Of a DNA stretch of 38,737 nt, positions 26,246 to 33,338 are shown one piece after another. Below the pieces are notes generated by a model. It worked only from the letters and a program-made list of their open reading frames with translations, was not told where the DNA came from and searched no databases. Positions within the stretch are counted from its first letter, which is position 1, and every line of letters starts with the position of its first letter. The stretch is from assembly GCA_017527825.1 (NCBI GenBank), contig JAFXPO010000009.1, positions 1 to 38,737 on the forward strand, read 5' to 3'. The DNA comes from Oscillospiraceae bacterium. GTDB taxonomy: Bacteria; Bacillota; Clostridia; Oscillospirales; Oscillospiraceae. A program made the translations under genes and the position numbers.

Positions 26246-26285
26246 CTTCCGTGGTGCGGACCGTGTCTATATCGCCTGCGGTTAT
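26235..26285 (+). pseudogene. tnpB: IS66 tnpB, 5' fragment only
   Basis: The ATG at 26235 opens MLSDFRGADRVYIACGY, the conserved start of IS66 TnpB, which in intact copies continues with TDLRKGIDGL. Here the match stops after ACGY and unrelated sequence follows, so the gene is cut after about 17 codons. Confidence 0.7.
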
Positions 26286-26305
26286 TATCGAATATCAGGA
26301 AACGG

Positions 26306-26350
26306 AAAACGACTGAATTCGCTCCGAAAGAGCAGAAATCAGTCGTTTTT
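26306..26350 (+). terminator. Hairpin between the IS66 remnant and the convergent ATPase gene
   Basis: AAAACGACTGA (26306-26316) pairs perfectly with TCAGTCGTTTT (26338-26348), with a small GCTC/GAGC hairpin inside and further T residues after it. It lies between convergent genes and could stop transcription from the left, or from both sides. Confidence 0.55.
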
Positions 26351-26426
26351 CTTATATACCACATCCCTTGGGCAGACAACGTAGCCGAACTCATCATCTG
26401 ATTGCATTTGCAAACAGTATTGACAA

Positions 26427-26444
26427 TATGTGATATATCACATA
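26427..26444. promoter_or_regulatory. Perfect 18-bp palindrome
   Basis: TATGTGATATATCACATA is a perfect palindrome eight bases from the stop codon of the ATPase gene. It resembles a dimeric regulator site, but its position at a 3' end, with no promoter reading into a gene from it, leaves the function open. It could equally be a recombination scar. Confidence 0.35.
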
Positions 26445-26451
26445 GAACGGA

Positions 26452-27705
26452 TTACAGCTCCAAGCTGTTCTCATTCAGCAGGAAGTCCTGCACGTTCACA
26501 ATCAGCACGCCCTGTTCGTTATGCCACGGCTTGGCGGTGTCGCGTGTCACGATGATTTTTTTGAAGAAATCGCCGGTCAGAAGCAGCGAGCGCTGCTCCT
26601 GCGCCAGCTTTTCCTCGTCGGGGATAGCAAACGCCGACTGGATATAGTACCGCTGGCTGCCCTTGTTGCAGACGAAGTCCACCTCGTAGCGGCTTAACAC
26701 CCGCTTGCCGTCCTTCTTCTCCGGATGCTCCACAATGCCGACGTCCACGTTGAACCCGCGAATCAGCAGTTCGTTGTAGATGATGTTCTCCATGATGTGG
26801 TTCTCTTCCTGCTGCCGGAAGTTCAGCCGCGCGTTCCGCAGTCCCACATCCGAGAAGTAGTACTTGAACGGCGAGCCGATGTGCTTTCTGCCCTTTACGT
26901 CGTACCGCTCCGCCTTTTCAATCAAAAAGGCATCCTGCAAATAGCCGATATAGCTGCCGATGGTCTTGTCGGAGACATGGCCTATGCCACGGCTCTCAAA
27001 GGTGCTCGCCAGTTTGCTCGGGTTGGTCAGCGACCCCACGCTGGAGGCGAGGACGTTCACCAGATTGTCCATGATGGCGTCGCCGCGCAGTTGATTGCGG
27101 TCGATGATGTCGTCGAGATAGACCTTTTGGAACAGGTCGGTCAGATACTTGGACTTCTGCTCGTCGGTTTTGCGGGAGAGAATCAGCGGCAGACCGCCGT
27201 AGGTGAAGTAGTCCGCCCACGCGTTCTGCGCGGTGCCTTCGTAGGCGGAGACATACTCCGCGAAGGACAGGGGATAGACGCGAACCTCGTCGCCGCGCCC
27301 GCGGAACTCTGTCAGAATGTCCGTGGAGAGGAACTTGGAGTTGCTGCCGGTCACATAGATATCGAGATTCTCGCGGCGGTTCAGCCCGTTGAGCACCTTT
27401 TCAAACCCGTCGACCAGCTGCACCTCATCGAGAAAGACGTAGAATTGGTCGCTGTCGTTGACCAGCGAGCGCACATAGGCGCCCAGCGCCTTGCTGTCGA
27501 GCAGTTCTTCGTGCTCCTCGTCGTCCAACGCGATGCGGATGATGCGCTCCTCCGGAACGCCGCTTTCCAGCAGGTAGCGGTAGTAGAGGTTGAACAGCAG
27601 ATAGGACTTGCCGCAGCGGCGGATGCCGGTGATGACCTTGATGGAGCCGTTCTCGCGGCGGTCAATCAGCTTGTTGAGATAGAGGTCTCGTTTGATTTCC
27701 TTCAT
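26452..27705 (-). CDS. ATPase with AAA_14 and DUF4143 domains
   Basis: The 417-residue protein has a P-loop (GIRRCGKS, residues 27-34) and a Walker B motif (FYVFLDEVQ, 88-96), followed by a GSNSKFLS sensor-like segment and the RGRGDEVRVYPLSFAEY motif usual in this family. The C-terminal half is a DUF4143 domain with a nuclease-like EVDFVCNKGSQRYYIQ element (about 345-360), in which the catalytic Lys position appears to be Gln. Such proteins are abundant in Bacteroidetes, Clostridia and archaea and have no settled role. The ATG at 27705 is preferred to a GTG three bases earlier because AGGAGG then has a normal five-base spacing. It is transcribed alone from its own promoter. Confidence 0.88.
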   Translation of the reverse strand: MKEIKRDLYLNKLIDRRENGSIKVITGIRRCGKSYLLFNLYYRYLLESGVPEERIIRIALDDEEHEELLDSKALGAYVRSLVNDSDQFYVFLDEVQLVDGFEKVLNGLNRRENLDIYVTGSNSKFLSTDILTEFRGRGDEVRVYPLSFAEYVSAYEGTAQNAWADYFTYGGLPLILSRKTDEQKSKYLTDLFQKVYLDDIIDRNQLRGDAIMDNLVNVLASSVGSLTNPSKLASTFESRGIGHVSDKTIGSYIGYLQDAFLIEKAERYDVKGRKHIGSPFKYYFSDVGLRNARLNFRQQEENHIMENIIYNELLIRGFNVDVGIVEHPEKKDGKRVLSRYEVDFVCNKGSQRYYIQSAFAIPDEEKLAQEQRSLLLTGDFFKKIIVTRDTAKPWHNEQGVLIVNVQDFLLNENSLEL

Positions 27706-27757
27706 CACGCCCTCCTGTTACGAAAAAACTTGTATTTATCTGTTTTCTTCGTAATAG

Positions 27758-27786
27758 ATAGTATGCCCGATTGACGGAAAAGTCAA
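27758..27786 (-). promoter_or_regulatory. Promoter for the DUF4143 ATPase
   Basis: On the minus strand TTGACT (27786-27781), a 17-base spacer and TACTAT (27763-27758), about 55 bases upstream of the ATG. Confidence 0.65.
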
Positions 27787-27854
27787 GCGCGGAGTGGATA
27801 GAAAAGGCTCCTCGCTGCTGGCTGCGAATTTGTTGAGGGATGAAACGAAAAACC

Positions 27855-27883
27855 TTGATGATTTGCCTTCAATATGGTAGAAT
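27855..27883 (+). promoter_or_regulatory. Possible older promoter upstream of rpiB
   Basis: TTGATG (27855-27860), 17 bases, TAGAAT (27878-27883). It lies just upstream of repeat copy 2, so the repeat may have inserted between an original rpiB promoter and its gene. Confidence 0.4.
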
Positions 27884-27953
27884 ACGGCGCAAGTGAAAAG
27901 GGTTTTCTGTTCGCTTTTTCCCGCGAAAAATAAGGCTGGCAGAGCACGGGTGC

Positions 27954-28032
27954 GGGAAAAATGCGAGGCGACCCGCCGCCCGCTTTTGAGAGCGGTAGGG
28001 AGTTGACTTTTCATGACCGCTTGCCCTACAAT
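27954..28032 (+). repeat. Dispersed promoter-bearing repeat, copy 2
   Basis: Near-identical to 2664-2741. This copy has the stronger promoter: TTGACT (28003-28008), 18 bases, TACAAT (28027-28032). It ends about 80 bases upstream of rpiB and so probably drives it. The upstream half carries a CCGCT/AGCGG-type hairpin. Confidence 0.75.
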
Positions 28033-28110
28033 AATGTATACTGAATCAATCGCGATGCGGTTTATTCGCAGGGTAAAACAAAGGCAATTACTTTCGAGGA
28101 GGAACCCGGT

Positions 28111-28575
28111 ATGAAACTCGCCATCGGCAACGACCACGCGGCAGTCGAAATGAAGAACATCATCATGGAATACCTCAAAGGCAAGGGCATTGAAGTCGTC
28201 AATGTCGGCACGGATACCGCGGAACGCTTCGACTATCCCATCGCGGGCTATCGCGTCGCGAAGCTGGTCGCGGCGGGCGAGGTGGACGGCGGCGTGCTGA
28301 TCTGCGGCACCGGCGTGGGCATCGGTCTCGCGGCGAACAAGGTCGAGGGCATCCGCTGCTGCACATGCAGCGATCCCTACACCGCGAAGCTTTCCAAGCA
28401 GCACAACAACACGAACGTCATCTCCTTCGGCGCGCGCGTCATCGGCGACGAGACGGCAAAGATGATCGTGGACGAGTGGCTGAACGCCAAATTCGAGGGC
28501 GGTCGTCACGCCGACCGCGTCGCGCTCATCACCGAGATCGAGCAGACGCAGGCGCTGGCGTCCCGCGGCGAATAA
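28111..28575 (+). CDS. rpiB: RpiB/LacA/LacB-family sugar-phosphate isomerase
   Basis: A 154-residue protein of normal RpiB length. It has the N-terminal GNDHA motif (residues 6-10), the catalytic Cys in LICGTGVGIG (C65), the AANKVEGIR stretch and a downstream NNTNVISFGARVIG segment. RpiB interconverts ribose 5-phosphate and ribulose 5-phosphate; close relatives act on allose, galactose or erythrose phosphates, so the exact substrate is not certain. The variant GIGLAANK in place of the more usual GISIAANK is a minor oddity. GAGGAGG precedes the ATG. It is a single-gene unit between the repeat-borne promoter and its own terminator. Confidence 0.88.
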   Translation: MKLAIGNDHAAVEMKNIIMEYLKGKGIEVVNVGTDTAERFDYPIAGYRVAKLVAAGEVDGGVLICGTGVGIGLAANKVEGIRCCTCSDPYTAKLSKQHNNTNVISFGARVIGDETAKMIVDEWLNAKFEGGRHADRVALITEIEQTQALASRGE

Positions 28576-28592
28576 CCAAGCGCGGCAGACAG

Positions 28593-28624
28593 AATTTCCC
28601 ACCCGGCGGGTGGGAAATTTTTTT
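28593..28624 (+). terminator. Terminator of rpiB
   Basis: A perfect 12-bp stem (28593-28604 with 28608-28619, loop GGC) followed by five more T residues. Confidence 0.92.
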
Positions 28625-28647
28625 GACCGAGTTGCACAAAAAACGGA

Positions 28648-28676
28648 TTGAAAACGGCGGTGTTTTCTGTTATCAT
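28648..28676 (+). promoter_or_regulatory. Promoter of the HypB/oxidoreductase/dehydratase operon
   Basis: TTGAAA (28648-28653), a 17-base spacer and TATCAT (28671-28676), 35 bases upstream of the hypB-like start. It lies right after the rpiB terminator, so the operon is transcribed independently. Confidence 0.65.
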
Positions 28677-28711
28677 TAGCATGAGCAAATGTGCAACAGG
28701 AGGAAACCGTT

Positions 28712-29380
28712 ATGGACCCTATTCGCGTCATCGAAGTCAAGGAGAGCATCTTCGCGGACAACAACGCGGACGCTGAGCGTCTGCGCGCCCAGCTCAAGCG
28801 GCAGGGGACGTTCCTGCTCAACGTGATGTCGTCCCCCGGCTCCGGCAAGACCAGCACCCTCAAAAAGACCATCGCCGCGCTCAAGGACGAAATGTCCATC
28901 GGCGTCATGGAGGCAGACATCGACTCCGACGTGGACGCCGCCGCCATTCTGGAGACCGGCGCGCGGGCGATCCAGATTCACACCGGCGGCATGTGCCATC
29001 TGGACGCGGACATGACCCGTCAGGGACTTACCGAGTTCGGCACGGAGGATCTGGACCTCGTGATCCTCGAAAACGTGGGCAACCTCGTCTGTCCCGCGGA
29101 GTTTGACACCGGCTCGGTGAAGAACGCCGTCATCCTCTCCGTGCCGGAGGGGCATGACAAGCCGCTGAAGTACCCGCTGATGTTCGAGGTGGCGGACGTG
29201 CTCCTCATCAACAAGATCGACGTGCTGCCCTACTTCGACTTCGATCTCAAAAAGGTCACGGAGTATGCCCACATGCGCCATCCCGGTCTGGAGATTTTCC
29301 CGATCTCCGCCAAGACCGGCGAGGGTATGGAGCAATGGGTCAACTGGCTGCGCGGACAGGTCAACGACTGGAAGAAATAA
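28712..29380 (+). CDS. hypB: HypB-type nickel-insertion GTPase
   Basis: The 222-residue protein is a SIMIBI GTPase. It has a P-loop (PGSGKTS, 42-48), a switch region EADIDSDVDA, the metal-site motif TGGMCHLDA with C95 and H96, ENVGNLVCPAEFD with C127, and the guanine motif NKID (167-170). The Cys-His...Cys triad that binds Ni or Zn at the HypB dimer interface is complete; the N-terminal His-rich stretch of some HypB proteins is absent. HypB delivers nickel to NiFe-hydrogenase with HypA, neither of which is in the window. Instead it heads an operon with an FeS flavoprotein and a 2-hydroxyacyl-CoA dehydratase-like pair. CAGGAGG before 28712 fixes the start. Confidence 0.85.
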   Translation: MDPIRVIEVKESIFADNNADAERLRAQLKRQGTFLLNVMSSPGSGKTSTLKKTIAALKDEMSIGVMEADIDSDVDAAAILETGARAIQIHTGGMCHLDADMTRQGLTEFGTEDLDLVILENVGNLVCPAEFDTGSVKNAVILSVPEGHDKPLKYPLMFEVADVLLINKIDVLPYFDFDLKKVTEYAHMRHPGLEIFPISAKTGEGMEQWVNWLRGQVNDWKK

Positions 29381-29404
29381 ATTTTGGGATAAGGAGAAAT
29401 CGAT

Positions 29405-32095
29405 ATGGCACAGTTAAGACCCAAGATCGTCAAGCTATGTCATGTTGTCGGCGGCCTGACCGGCGTCGTCAACAAGATCGACGAAAACGCCCCGGAGTAT
29501 TATTCCCTCGCGGGCATCCTGACCGACGACGAGGCGGACGTCGCCATCGCCTGCGGATTGCGCAAGGAGCGCACCACCGAGTACCTCGCGAAAAAGACCG
29601 GCAAGAGCATCGAGGAGACGCAGAAACTCGCCGAGCATCTCGCGTGGATCGGCGTGTTCCGCGTGACCACCGACCCCGGCGACGGCAAGGACCGCTTCTA
29701 TATGCAGATATTCGCCCCCGGCATCATGGAGATGCTGGTGAACAACAAGGAGCTGCTCGCGACGCACCCTGAGGTCGCCCGCGCGTTTGAGGAGTACACC
29801 CGCATCCGCATGGCGACCATGGCGCCGATGATGCCGGATGGCTCCGGCTTGATGCGCGTCGTTCCCATCGAGAGCGCGATCAAGGATATCCCCAACGTCC
29901 GCGACGACGAAAAGCTCAGCTATTACTTAAATAAGTACGATACCTTCTCCGTTTCCCCCTGCTCCTGCCGCGCGTCCCGCCGCACCATCGGCGAGGGCTG
30001 CGGGCATCTGGAGGAGGATATGTGCATCCAGATGGGCAAGGGCGCGGAGCACTACATCCGCACCGGTCGCGGTCGCCCCGTGAGCCGCGAGGAGGTGCTG
30101 GAAATTCTCCGGCGCGCCGAGGACAACGGACTCATGCACGACATGCCGAACATCGAAGAGGTGGGCGAGAGCGCGGCGATCTGCAACTGCTGCTCCTGCT
30201 CCTGCTTTGGTCTGCGCGTCGGCATGCTCTACGGTGCGCGCGACGTCATCCGTTCCAACTTCACCGCCGTCATCGACGAGGAAAAGTGCGTCGCCTGCGG
30301 TCAGTGCGTGGAGAACTGCCCCGCGAACGCGCTCAAGCTGGGCCAGAAGCTCTGCACCAAGGAGCCGCTGCCCGTCAAGGACTACCGCAAGATGAGCGAG
30401 CACCACATCTGGCGCAAGCAGGACTGGAACGTGGACTACCGCGAGAACCGCGAGGACGTGGTGGAGACCGGCACCGCGCCGTGCAAGACCGCATGTCCCG
30501 CCCACATCGCCGTGCAGGGTTATCTGCGCCTCGCCGCGCAGGGCAAGTACCGGGAGGCGCTGGAGCTGATCCGCAAGGAAAACCCGTTCCCCGCGGTCTG
30601 CGGTCGCGTCTGCAACCACCGCTGCGAGACCGAGTGCACCCGCGGCAGCGTGGACGAGGCGGTCGCCATCGACGAGGTCAAGCGCTTCATCGCCGAGCGG
30701 GAGCTGGACCCCGCGACCCGCGAGATTCCGAAATTTGTCAACCAGATCGGCAAACCCTACGATGAGAAAATCGCCATCATCGGCGCGGGTCCCGCGGGTA
30801 TGACCGCGGCGTATTACCTCGCCATGAAGGGCTATCGCCCCACCGTGTTCGACAAGGCGCAAAAGCCCGGCGGCATGATGATGAACGGTCTGCCCGGCTT
30901 CCGGCTGGAAAAGGACGTGGTCGAGGCGGAGATCGACATCCTCCGCGAGATGGGCGTAGAGTTCCGCTGCGGCGTCGAGGTCGGCAGGGATGTCACCATC
31001 CCGCAGCTGCGCGAGCAGGGCTACAAGGGCTTCTACCTCGCCATCGGCTTGCAGGACGGCGGTAAATTGAACGTCCCCGGCGACGGCGCCGAGGGCGTGA
31101 TCGCGGGCATCGACTTCGTCAAGCGCGTCAACGCGGGCGAGGACGTGAAGCTCTCCGGCAAGGTCGTCGTCATCGGCGGCGGCAGCATCGGCGCGGACGT
31201 TGCCCGCACGGCGGCGCGCTGCGGCGCGGAGAAGGTCACGCTCTACTGCCTGGAGTCCTACGACGAGATGCCCATGGGCGAAGAGGACCGGAACGAGTGC
31301 AGGCACGACGGCGTCGAGATTCGCGACGGCTGGGGTCAGACCGAAGTGATCGTGAAGGACGGCAAGTGCGCCGGCGTCAAATTCCGCAAGTGCCTGTCCG
31401 TCAAGGACGCGAGCGGCAAATTCGCTCCGAAGTTTGACGACGCGCAGACCGAGACGGCGGAGTGCACGACGGTTCTGTACTGCATCGGCCTCAAGACCGA
31501 CTGGGGCAAGCTGCTGGACGGCACGAAGGTCGAGCTGACCGAGCGCGGCTTCGTCAAGGCGGACCCGCTGACGTATCAGACCGCCGAGCGCGATATCTTC
31601 GCCGGCGGCGACGCCTACACCGGTCAGAAGTTCATCATCGACGCCATTGCCGCGGGCAAGGAGGCGGCGATCTCCCTGCACCGCATCGTCCACGAGGGTC
31701 AGACGCTGACGCTCGGTCGCGACCGCCGCAACTACCGCGCGTTCGACAAGGGCAACATCCTCGTCGATCCGCTGGGCTACGATCACGGCAGCCGCCAGAT
31801 TCCCGGCTACAATGCCGCCAAGGAAAAGACCTTCGGCTCCACCCGCTGCACGTTCACCGAGGAGCAGGTGCGTCAGGAGACCAGCCGCTGCCTCAAGTGC
31901 GGCGCGACGAAGGTGGACGCCTACCTCTGCGTGGGCTGCGGACTGTGCACGACCAAGTGCATGTTCGACGCCATCCACCTCGAAAAGACCCGCGAGTGGC
32001 ACATGGGCGAGTTCGAGACCATGCCCATCAAGGTCGCTGAGCATCTCGTCAAGCGTACCGGCAAGATTGCCGCGCGCGTGGCGGGCAAGAAGTGA
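29405..32095 (+). CDS. Multi-FeS, FAD/NAD(P)-dependent oxidoreductase (GltD/NfnB-like core)
   Basis: An 896-residue electron-transfer protein. Residues 1-130 look like a winged-helix-type region. Residues 185-270 hold Cys clusters (SPCSCR, GC, C207, CNCCSCSC). A ferredoxin motif follows at C295/C298/C301/C305. The Fer4_20 domain of GltD and dihydropyrimidine dehydrogenase covers about 355-430 (C360, C364, C399, C403, C407, C411). The FAD site IIGAGPAG is at 458-465, an NAD(P) site VVVIGGGSIGADVA at 587-600 and the second FAD motif DIFAGGDA at 730-737. A C-terminal ferredoxin-like set (C829, C832, C842, C845, C848, C852) closes the protein. It probably passes electrons from NAD(P)H or ferredoxin to the dehydratase-like proteins encoded downstream (inference). 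The gene lies 24 bases after hypB with its own ribosome site. Confidence 0.85.
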   Translation: MAQLRPKIVKLCHVVGGLTGVVNKIDENAPEYYSLAGILTDDEADVAIACGLRKERTTEYLAKKTGKSIEETQKLAEHLAWIGVFRVTTDPGDGKDRFYMQIFAPGIMEMLVNNKELLATHPEVARAFEEYTRIRMATMAPMMPDGSGLMRVVPIESAIKDIPNVRDDEKLSYYLNKYDTFSVSPCSCRASRRTIGEGCGHLEEDMCIQMGKGAEHYIRTGRGRPVSREEVLEILRRAEDNGLMHDMPNIEEVGESAAICNCCSCSCFGLRVGMLYGARDVIRSNFTAVIDEEKCVACGQCVENCPANALKLGQKLCTKEPLPVKDYRKMSEHHIWRKQDWNVDYRENREDVVETGTAPCKTACPAHIAVQGYLRLAAQGKYREALELIRKENPFPAVCGRVCNHRCETECTRGSVDEAVAIDEVKRFIAERELDPATREIPKFVNQIGKPYDEKIAIIGAGPAGMTAAYYLAMKGYRPTVFDKAQKPGGMMMNGLPGFRLEKDVVEAEIDILREMGVEFRCGVEVGRDVTIPQLREQGYKGFYLAIGLQDGGKLNVPGDGAEGVIAGIDFVKRVNAGEDVKLSGKVVVIGGGSIGADVARTAARCGAEKVTLYCLESYDEMPMGEEDRNECRHDGVEIRDGWGQTEVIVKDGKCAGVKFRKCLSVKDASGKFAPKFDDAQTETAECTTVLYCIGLKTDWGKLLDGTKVELTERGFVKADPLTYQTAERDIFAGGDAYTGQKFIIDAIAAGKEAAISLHRIVHEGQTLTLGRDRRNYRAFDKGNILVDPLGYDHGSRQIPGYNAAKEKTFGSTRCTFTEEQVRQETSRCLKCGATKVDAYLCVGCGLCTTKCMFDAIHLEKTREWHMGEFETMPIKVAEHLVKRTGKIAARVAGKK

Positions 32096-32132
32096 TCCCG
32101 TACCACAGGCACCAACGGAAAAGGGGGAGAGC

Positions 32133-33338
32133 ATGAAAGACCTCAAGCACCTGATTATCTTTGAACAACTCCTGCTGGAGGCAAACAACGAGCTGATCCG
32201 GCAGGCGCGGGAGGAGGGCAGGGTCTGCGTCGCCTACACCTGCGAAAACACGCCGGAGCCGCTGATGAATCTGCCCGGCGCGTTCTCCGCGCGCCTGCGC
32301 GCGCCGCGCACCGGCTCCATGGAGGTCGCGACGTATTACCTCACCAGTTTCCTCTGCGAGTACAGCCGCGCGCTGCTTGAGCGCGCCATCGAGGGCGGCT
32401 ACAGCTTCGCCGACTGCATCATCACGCCGGACGGCTGCTCGATGATGAACCGCTGCGTGGAGAACATGGAACTGCTCAAGACGATGGGCAAGGACAAGCC
32501 CAACTTCTTCTACGAGTACATGGAGATTCCCATGAAGGGCGATGACAACGGTCTCAACCTCTATGTGCTGCAATGCAAAAACCACATTTTGAAGCCGCTG
32601 TCGGAGCATTACGGCATCGACACCTCCGACGCCGCCATCCGCAAGGCGGTGGCGGAGCACAACAGGGTGTGCGAGCTGATCCGCGCCATCGGCGAGTATC
32701 GCAAGGGCGAGCGTCCGCGCATCACGGGCTATGAGTTCCACATCCTGACGCTCGCGACCTACGCATGCCCCAAGTACCTGCTTATCGACAAGCTGGAGCA
32801 GACGCTGGAGGAGCTCAAGACCCGTGAGCCGGACGAGAACTTCCCGTACCGCGCCCGCGTCGTGGTCGTCGGCTCCGAGGTGGACGACCTCGACTTCATC
32901 AAGCTCATCGAGGATTCCGGCGCTTACGTCTGCGCCGACCGCTTCTGCTACGGTTCGCTGCCCGGCCGCGACCCCATCGTCCTCACCGACGACGAGGACG
33001 CCCTGACCCAGATTTGCCGCCAGTACATGCGCCGCGCCGAGTGCCCGCGCTACATGGACACGCCCAAGATGAAGGGACGCCGCGAGTATGTCGCCGAGAC
33101 CGCGAAGGAGTACGGCGCGGACGGCATTATCTACGAGCAGATGAAGTTCTGCGACCCGTGGGCGTACGAGAAGATGCTCGGCTCCCACATCCTGCGCGAG
33201 GAGTTCGGCTATCCCGTCCTCGCGGTGGACCGTCCCTATTCCATCGCGACCTCCGGTCAGATGCGCACCCGCGTGCAGGCGTTTGTGGAGAGCATGGAGA
33301 TCAAGAAGATCCAGAAGGAGGGCGTGGCAAATGGCTAA
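32133..33338 (+). CDS. 2-hydroxyacyl-CoA dehydratase/benzoyl-CoA reductase family subunit (smaller)
   Basis: This 401-residue protein matches the HgdB/BcrC-type fold. The N-terminal YTCENTPEPLM supplies a likely cluster ligand (C37), DGCSMMNRC a second (C102, C108 nearby), and the C-terminal QMKFCDPWAYE motif a third (C340). The VVVVGSEVDDLDFIKLIEDSGAYV stretch is the family's second Rossmann-like half, and the C-terminus (TSGQMRTRVQAFVE) is typical. Members bind a [4Fe-4S] or double-cubane cluster and catalyse radical dehydrations, ring reductions or other low-potential reductions. It starts 37 bases after the oxidoreductase (GGGGGAG site) and its last 8 bases overlap the next gene, so the two subunits are translationally coupled. 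The substrate is unknown. Confidence 0.82.
   Translation: MKDLKHLIIFEQLLLEANNELIRQAREEGRVCVAYTCENTPEPLMNLPGAFSARLRAPRTGSMEVATYYLTSFLCEYSRALLERAIEGGYSFADCIITPDGCSMMNRCVENMELLKTMGKDKPNFFYEYMEIPMKGDDNGLNLYVLQCKNHILKPLSEHYGIDTSDAAIRKAVAEHNRVCELIRAIGEYRKGERPRITGYEFHILTLATYACPKYLLIDKLEQTLEELKTREPDENFPYRARVVVVGSEVDDLDFIKLIEDSGAYVCADRFCYGSLPGRDPIVLTDDEDALTQICRQYMRRAECPRYMDTPKMKGRREYVAETAKEYGADGIIYEQMKFCDPWAYEKMLGSHILREEFGYPVLAVDRPYSIATSGQMRTRVQAFVESMEIKKIQKEGVANG

Larger units (their letters stand above)
25783..26285 (+). mobile_element. IS66-family insertion sequence, left-end remnant
   Basis: GTAAGCGTAAACTC at 25783 matches the GTAA start typical of IS66 terminal inverted repeats. It is followed in the expected order by an accessory tnpA and the first codons of tnpB. 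The element breaks off inside tnpB; tnpC (the transposase) and the right inverted repeat are not found, so it cannot move by itself. Confidence 0.75.

Noticed and set aside
26286..26396. Possible IS66 tnpC 3' end (frame ending HIPWADNVAELII)
   Set aside because: Only a few residues faintly resemble a transposase end and no right inverted repeat follows, so it cannot be supported.
29927..32188. 753-codon minus-strand frame opposite the flavoprotein
   Set aside because: Pure shadow of a GC-rich gene with strong motifs on the plus strand; Ala/Val/Asp/Leu-rich without domains.
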